Under the pieces are notes generated by a model that had not been told where the DNA came from, made no database searches, and was given only the letters and a program-made list of their open reading frames with translations. Positions 59,675 to 64,000 of a DNA stretch of 64,000 bases are shown here, piece after piece. The position numbers and the translations under genes were made by a program. Each line of letters opens with the position of its first letter. Within the stretch, counting starts at the first letter, position 1. The stretch comes from JBNKVT01 sp050299335 (GTDB lineage: Bacteria; Pseudomonadota; Alphaproteobacteria; Rhodobacterales; Rhodobacteraceae), in assembly GCA_050299335.1 (NCBI GenBank), contig JBNKVT010000010.1, forward strand, positions 62,001 to 126,000, written 5' to 3'.

Positions 59675-60000
59675 GGTCGGCCCAAGGGGTGGAACCGGGG
59701 CGAAGCCTTGACCAGGGTGACCAGGAAGGCGCGGTTTTCGACCGGTCGTCCCGGTCGGTTCGCCCCGGTCAGTGAAAGTCGGAGAAAGTCGGACCAGGTT
59801 TGTACGATTGCCCGCCCCTGTCATCTCAAAAATACACGCGAGATCTGTGCGCGGCATGGCCAACTTGCCTGTTTTGGTGCGGTTTCGCGCCTTCAGCCGA
59901 CCAGAGGCTGGCTTTTTGCCGCCTCGCGGTGCGGTTTTGGCCTCTTGTCCGGTGTTTCGGACGGAGTCCGCCCTCAAACGACCCGTTTCCGGGACGCCCC
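59675..60000. other. Unassigned intergenic segment before the transposase remnant
   Basis: About 325 bases. Several overlapping frames are open on both strands across this segment (for example plus-strand 59772-60023 and minus-strand 59826-60068), but none shows a ribosome site or a recognisable domain. Long open frames on all sides are common in GC-rich non-coding DNA. It directly joins the broken transposase end, so it may be the point of a deletion or a flanking repeat. Confidence 0.4.
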
Positions 60001-60198
60001 TCACCCAAGAAGCAGCGCCCTGAACAATGCCATCGGCGGCCAGCCCAACGCGCCCGTCCCGGCGGCATAGATCCCTGAGAACTTCACCTCCAGCGGGATC
60101 CAGTCGATCACCGTGGCCAACTCATCCAGCCCTGTCGCCTTGCGCCCGCCTTGCGCGAACCCCATCACGTCCTGCCCGATCCGACGACGCGCCATCAT
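60001..60198 (-). pseudogene. IS5-family transposase, N-terminal remnant
   Basis: The 65-codon frame MARRRIGQDVMGF then LDELATVIDWIPLE, YAAGTGALGWPPMALFRALLLG matches the N-terminal part of IS5-type transposases, where the WPPxxLFRALLL motif leads to the YDLSD segment. The frame stops after LLLG and no downstream DDE domain is present. Terminal inverted repeats were not found. It marks a past insertion and deletion between the dehydrogenase and ROK genes. Confidence 0.78.
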
Positions 60199-60358
60199 CC
60201 ATCCCCCTTGCTGACTGCCTCACAAGGATGGAATCACAACTCAACAAACCACGCAATCGCTTCGCGCACAGGTCTCAACGCATCGGAAACTACTTTACCT
60301 ATTGAAAACAGATGTTTGAATATTTTTTACACGCGTGCAAACCGGCACGGCCGCCGGA

Positions 60359-61510
60359 TCATCCGGCCCGGCCCAGCGCCCTCAGCGCCGTCTCGGTGAC
60401 CCCCTCCAGCGCCAGCGCCCCGGCCCCTTGCGCCCAGGGCAGGTCGCCGGAGGTCTGGACCTGAACCTCCGGCGCGCTGTCCCCGACCTGGATCATGTTG
60501 CGCCGCATCTCCGCCAGCACAGCCGCGTCATGGAGGTAGCCGAACCGCATCGATTTCCCCGACAGGACGATCAGCGACGGGTCGAAGATATTGACCACAT
60601 TCGCCAGCCCCATCCCGAACATCCGCCCGGCCCGGCGGAAGATTTCCAGCGCCGTCTCGTCCCCGCCCCGCGCCGCCGCGTGGAGCGCCTCCAGCACGTC
60701 GCCCCCGGCCTCGCCGACCAACATTCCCGCCTCGCGGACCAGCGCGTATTCCGAGACATAGGCCTCCAGACACCCGCGCTGCCCGCAGGAACACAGCGCC
60801 CCGTCGAGCGCCACTTTCGTGTGCCCGAATTCTGCCCCCCGCCGCCGCGCGCCGCGATAGAGCGCCCCGTCGATGACGATCCCCATCCCGAGGCCGCTTT
60901 CCAGCGTCACGGTTATGAAGTCCCGCACCCTGCGCCCGGCCCCGAACCACAGCTCGGCCAGGGCCACGAGATTGGCGTCGTTGTCGAGGAACACCGGACA
61001 GGCGAAGCGCTCCTGCAGGAGCGGCAGCAGGTCCACATCCTCGCGGTCCAGCGCCCGGCTCCAGCTGACCCGGCCCTCCGGCCCGTCGATGATCCCCGGC
61101 AGGCCCAGCCCGATGCCGGAGATATGCCGAAGCCGGTATCCGAGCCGCGCGCAGATATCCTCGAAGGCCGGCACCAGCAGCCCCGGCAGCGCTTCGGGCA
61201 CCAGCGGCCAGTCCGGCATCGGGTACTCGCCTTCGGCCAGCTTGTCGCCGGCGAAGTTCAACAGTGTCACCGTCAGCAGCCCGTTGGCCAGTTTCGCCCC
61301 GATCACCCGATGCGCCGCCCCGCGGATCCGCAGCAGCACCCGCGGCCGGCCCCGTTTCGTACCGGTTGCCGCGGGATAGAGCGGCACCTGCTCGATCATC
61401 CCGGAGACCAGGAGGTCCGAGGTGATATTGGTCACCGTGGCCGGGCTCAGCCCGGTCTCGGCGGCGATATCCACCCGAGCGGCCCGGACATTCCGGCGGA
61501 TCGCCGACAC
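60359..61510 (-). CDS. ROK-family transcriptional regulator/sugar kinase-like
   Basis: The 383-residue product has an N-terminal winged helix (DIAAETGLSPATVTNITSDLL) and a ROK domain with the zinc motif GHTKVALDGALCSCGQRGCLEAYVS and the DNDANLVALAELWFGAG phosphate region. Such NagC/XylR-type proteins sense sugars. The start is uncertain: GTG 61510 lies close before the first helix; upstream the frame continues with a plausible N-terminal sequence (SDLNRLTD) to ATA 61612 without a normal start. Its target is unknown; no sugar transporter is visible. Confidence 0.85.
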   Translation of the reverse strand: MSAIRRNVRAARVDIAAETGLSPATVTNITSDLLVSGMIEQVPLYPAATGTKRGRPRVLLRIRGAAHRVIGAKLANGLLTVTLLNFAGDKLAEGEYPMPDWPLVPEALPGLLVPAFEDICARLGYRLRHISGIGLGLPGIIDGPEGRVSWSRALDREDVDLLPLLQERFACPVFLDNDANLVALAELWFGAGRRVRDFITVTLESGLGMGIVIDGALYRGARRRGAEFGHTKVALDGALCSCGQRGCLEAYVSEYALVREAGMLVGEAGGDVLEALHAAARGGDETALEIFRRAGRMFGMGLANVVNIFDPSLIVLSGKSMRFGYLHDAAVLAEMRRNMIQVGDSAPEVQVQTSGDLPWAQGAGALALEGVTETALRALGRAG

Positions 61511-61832
61511 GATCGCCTGCGCCGACGAACCGGGAGCCTCGGCAGGAAGCGGTGCAATGTCGGTCAGCCGGTTCAGATCGGACCCTCCCGGAGGCGATTG
61601 ATTCGCCGCTATTTTGTTCTCTGCCGAAACTTATTATTCCGGGAATCTCCCACCGAGTCGCAACATCTTCCCTCGGAATCCCGCGAATACGCCGTGATTT
61701 CAGCCTAGATGGGCGAATTCCCCTGGTCAATTAATTAGGTAGTGGAATTTAATAGCGCGACAAACCGCCTTGCGGGGCAGTGGTAAAAAGGCTCACTCCC
61801 CCGACACAAAACGCCACCGGGAGGCATCTCAA

Positions 61833-62021
61833 ATGAATTTCCGCTATTTGCCTGCGGCCACAGCTGTCAGTGCAACCAAGGTGATCCCGGCTGTTCAGGC
61901 CGCTGCAGACGAGGATATTCCCGTCGTCTCCAATGACCGCCGGATCGAGGACGACAGCGCCTTCGACCCGATCGTCGACACTGTCGAGGTCGGCCGGACG
62001 CGGCCCGGCGCCGAGGCCTGA
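61833..62021 (+). CDS. Small protein of unknown function (62 residues)
   Basis: GGGAGG lies eight bases before ATG 61833. The product MNFRYLPAATAVSATKVIPA continues into an acidic C-terminus rich in Asp and Glu. The N-terminus is mildly hydrophobic but is not a clear signal peptide. It is divergent from the ROK gene and precedes a lipoprotein gene by four bases. No family recognised; the ribosome site and spacing support it as real. Confidence 0.6.
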   Translation: MNFRYLPAATAVSATKVIPAVQAAADEDIPVVSNDRRIEDDSAFDPIVDTVEVGRTRPGAEA

Positions 62022-62025
62022 GCCT

Positions 62026-62547
62026 ATGGGAAGGGCGCTGATCCTGTTGCTGGCCGCTGGTTTCGGCTTCGGCTGCGCCCCGTCGCCCAGCGCCGTCTCC
62101 ACGCCGGAAGGCCCCGGGGGGGACGCCGGGATCTCGGCCTTGCGCGATTGCGCCACGGTGACCAGCCGCTGCGCGGGTGTCGGGGCGGTGCGGGCGGCGG
62201 CCCCGGCGCTGTGTTCCGTGACCGAGGCCGGGCCGGTCTGCCACGCAACCCGCCGGACAGTCGCAGCGGGAACGAGTTCCCGGCAGGCCGGTGCCGTCTA
62301 TACCGAGCGTCTGGCAGCGATGGAGACAGGAGCCGGGATTTGTGGCTTTCACGCGGTGTCCCGGGGAGGGCAGGGATTCGGGCCGGGCGAATTCGCCATT
62401 CTCGGCATCTGGGGAACCCGGGCGGGGGTCCACCAGTATCGCCGCGCCCGCTACCTGCCCCAGCCTGCGATGGCCGAGCTCCTCGACGATCCGGCGCGGT
62501 TCGTGCAGGCCTGCGCGGCGCTGGTGTCGCGGGTGCCGGGCGGGTGA
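62026..62547 (+). CDS. Small lipoprotein of unknown function
   Basis: The 173-residue product has a lipoprotein signal MGRALILLLAAGFGFGC with a lipobox ending FGC. The mature part has several Cys (LRDCATVTSRCAG, LCSVTEAGPVCHA, AGICGF, VQACAAL) that may form disulfides. No family recognised. It starts four bases after the 62-residue gene and is probably cotranscribed with it. Confidence 0.72.
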   Translation: MGRALILLLAAGFGFGCAPSPSAVSTPEGPGGDAGISALRDCATVTSRCAGVGAVRAAAPALCSVTEAGPVCHATRRTVAAGTSSRQAGAVYTERLAAMETGAGICGFHAVSRGGQGFGPGEFAILGIWGTRAGVHQYRRARYLPQPAMAELLDDPARFVQACAALVSRVPGG

Positions 62548-62716
62548 GAGAGGCGTCCGGAAAACCCGGGGAGGAGGGTTTTCGACGACGTACGCGCGAC
62601 GCGCCTTGCGTGTGGGGCTACCGTCACTTGCTCCAGCATCAGGGGGAAGCGACATCCCTTGCCCCGCCTCCCGCTTCGCACTAGCGTCATCGGAGTGTCA
62701 CCCACGGAGCCCCGAC

Positions 62717-63760
62717 GTGCAAAAAAAACGCCGCAGCACCGGAAACCCGACCCTCGCCGATGTCGCCGATGTCGCCGGGGTCTCGGCCATCACCGTGTCG
62801 CGGGCGCTCAGGGTCCCCGGCCAGGTTTCCAAGGACACCCGCGCGCGCATCGACGAAGCCATTCGCCAGCTCGACTATCATCCCGACCCGGTGGCCAAGG
62901 CGCTGGCCTCGGCGCAGTCCGAAATCATCGGCGTCCTCATCCCGTCGGTGACCAACAACGCCTTTGCCGATACGATCCGCGGCATTTACGATGTCTCGGA
63001 ACCCTCCAAATACTCGGTCCAGCTTGCCAATACCCGCTATACACCGGCCCAGGAGGAACGGCTCCTGCGCAGCTTTCTCCGCCAGCGTCCCGCCGGTCTC
63101 ATCGTCTCTGGCATCGATCAGTCCCCAGAAGTGCTGGACTTGCTCCGGAACGCCAGCTGTCCGGTCGTGCAGATATTCGAGACCGGACCCGATCCCATCG
63201 ACATGATGGTCGGGTTTTCCCATTACGACGCCGCCACGGCCGGTGCCCGTCACCTGCTGGATATGGGCTACCGGCGGATCGGCTTCATCGGTGCCCGCAT
63301 GGACCCCCGCGCCAAGCGCCGCCTCGAGGGCCTGTCGAACACCCTGGCCCAGGCGGGTCTGTTGGAGCCGAAACGCATGGTCACCACCGGTCAGCGCTCC
63401 ACGCCCACCGAGGGCGGGCTGCTGCTGTCGCGGCTTTTCGAGGCCGCCCCCGATACCGATGCCGTCCTGTGCAACAACGACGATATCGCGCTCGGAGTGC
63501 TCTTCGAGGCCCAGCGGCGCGGCCTCTCCATTCCCGGTGAATTCGGCATCTGCGGGTTCAACGACATGGATGTCTCGTCGCAGACCAACCCGACCCTGAC
63601 CTCGGTGCGCACCCCGCGCCGTCAGGTCGGTCGCCGCGCCGTCGAAATGCTGATCGCCCGGCTCAACGGCAGTACCGCGTCGCCCTGCGAAGACCTGGGC
63701 TTCGAGGTCATTCCACGCCAGAGCACCGCCCTGAAAAGCGGCGCGTCCGGCGGCCGATGA
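62717..63760 (+). CDS. LacI-family transcriptional regulator
   Basis: The 347-residue product has the LacI helix-turn-helix PTLADVADVAGVSAITVSRALR and hinge VPGQVSKDTRARI, then a periplasmic-binding-like effector domain (IIGVLIPSVTNNAFADTIRGI, RPAGLIVSGIDQ, VLCNNDDIALGVL, CGFNDMDVSSQTNPTLTSVR). It resembles the gluconate-type GntR group but the effector is unknown. GTG 62717 has GGAG seven bases upstream. Its stop overlaps the start of a dehydratase gene (ATGA), so it likely controls that pathway. Confidence 0.92.
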   Translation: MQKKRRSTGNPTLADVADVAGVSAITVSRALRVPGQVSKDTRARIDEAIRQLDYHPDPVAKALASAQSEIIGVLIPSVTNNAFADTIRGIYDVSEPSKYSVQLANTRYTPAQEERLLRSFLRQRPAGLIVSGIDQSPEVLDLLRNASCPVVQIFETGPDPIDMMVGFSHYDAATAGARHLLDMGYRRIGFIGARMDPRAKRRLEGLSNTLAQAGLLEPKRMVTTGQRSTPTEGGLLLSRLFEAAPDTDAVLCNNDDIALGVLFEAQRRGLSIPGEFGICGFNDMDVSSQTNPTLTSVRTPRRQVGRRAVEMLIARLNGSTASPCEDLGFEVIPRQSTALKSGASGGR

Positions 63761-64000
63761 TCCCCACGCTCGACCCCGATATCCTGTCGGGCTGGGTCGG
63801 CCGCAGCGAGGCCGTGCTCGACACGATCGAGCCCATCCGCGCCCGCCTCATGCAGGCCACGCTCGACCGGGACCCGACCCTCGTCCCCGGGGACCCTCTG
63901 CCGCCGCTCTGGCACTGGCTCTATTTCACCGAACCGGTCAGGACCGCGGAGCTTGCCGCCGATGGCCTTGCCCCGCCGGGCGCGCTCTGGCCGCCGGTGG
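63757..64000 (+). CDS. FAS1/MaoC-like dehydratase-domain protein, N-terminus (partial)
   Basis: The first 81 residues, starting MIPTLDPDILSGWVGRSEAV, continue through PLWHWLYFTEPV to the window end. The PLPPLWHWLYF segment is typical of the N-terminal FAS1-like dehydratase domain found in mesaconyl-C4-CoA hydratase and similar enzymes. It overlaps the LacI regulator stop by four bases. The full enzyme lies outside the window. Confidence 0.7.
   Translation, partial: MIPTLDPDILSGWVGRSEAVLDTIEPIRARLMQATLDRDPTLVPGDPLPPLWHWLYFTEPVRTAELAADGLAPPGALWPPV

Overview
The window reads as chromosomal DNA of a high-GC alphaproteobacterium of the Rhodobacterales (Roseobacter/Paracoccus type). The basis is gene content and order: a five-gene F1-ATPase operon without F0 genes, an mdh-sucCDAB-lpd block with small genes between the enzymes, alr followed by an mlaE/mlaF pair, short FCL, NnrU and DUF1737 genes, GTG/TTG starts and GTTC-N7-GTTC type SOS control. 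No rRNA, tRNA, CRISPR array, prophage or intact insertion sequence was seen.

Layout. 1-7.2 kb: end of an ExbB-like gene, a QmcA/NfeD membrane pair, then atpHAGDC. 7.2-15.1 kb: a periplasmic phosphate-binding/OmpA fusion, a branched-chain-amino-acid-type binding protein, a small cytochrome c, a gluconate/idonate catabolic cluster (gntK, idnO-like, idnD-like) and a glycosyltransferase gene with an early in-frame stop. 15.3-22.2 kb: MATE exporter and two hotdog thioesterases facing a MerR regulator and acyl-CoA dehydrogenase, then dienelactone hydrolase and cysteine synthase. 22.2-27.1 kb: GNAT, alanine racemase, a two-gene lipid ABC transporter and four small membrane proteins. 27.1-39.6 kb (minus strand): mdh, a sugar-transferase-like gene, sucC, lipoprotein, sucD, small membrane protein, sucA, odhB, L,D-transpeptidase, membrane protein, lpd; together these make the 2-oxoglutarate to oxaloacetate arm of the TCA cycle apart from succinate dehydrogenase and fumarase. 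39.7-49.9 kb: TauE-type permease, NnrU, DUF1737, ribonuclease R, AbrB-type permease and a kynurenine-formamidase-like hydrolase, with a pair of about 400-460 bp inverted non-coding repeats around rnr-abrB-hydrolase; then an FG-GAP protein, a ferredoxin and a tiny SOS-type gene. 49.9-56.9 kb: pyrF, hom, a form II CO-dehydrogenase-like molybdenum hydroxylase (S-L-M order), and an ArsR/AHSA1 pair. 57-64 kb: shikimate dehydrogenase, 5-formyl-THF cyclo-ligase, a beta-hydroxyacid dehydrogenase, an IS5-type transposase remnant, a ROK regulator, two small exported or unknown proteins, a LacI regulator and the start of a FAS1/MaoC-like dehydratase.

Most notable signals. (1) At 49.4 kb a consensus sigma70 promoter with a GTTC-N7-GTTC LexA box over its -10 lies immediately before a stand-alone ORF that corresponds only to the C-terminal OB-fold of the error-prone polymerase DnaE2; the ATG sits where a leaderless transcript would begin. 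(2) The inverted long repeats at 42.3-42.75 and 47.6-48.0 kb share a conserved long-range stem, and one copy carries an extra hairpin insertion. (3) Short dispersed palindromes next to CCTAC occur at gene ends, one with compensatory changes. (4) The alanine racemase gene seems to start at ATA, overlapping the upstream stop as ATAG. (5) Two palindromic operators exactly 21 bp apart precede sucC. All functional statements come from reading the sequence and family knowledge; no database search was run.
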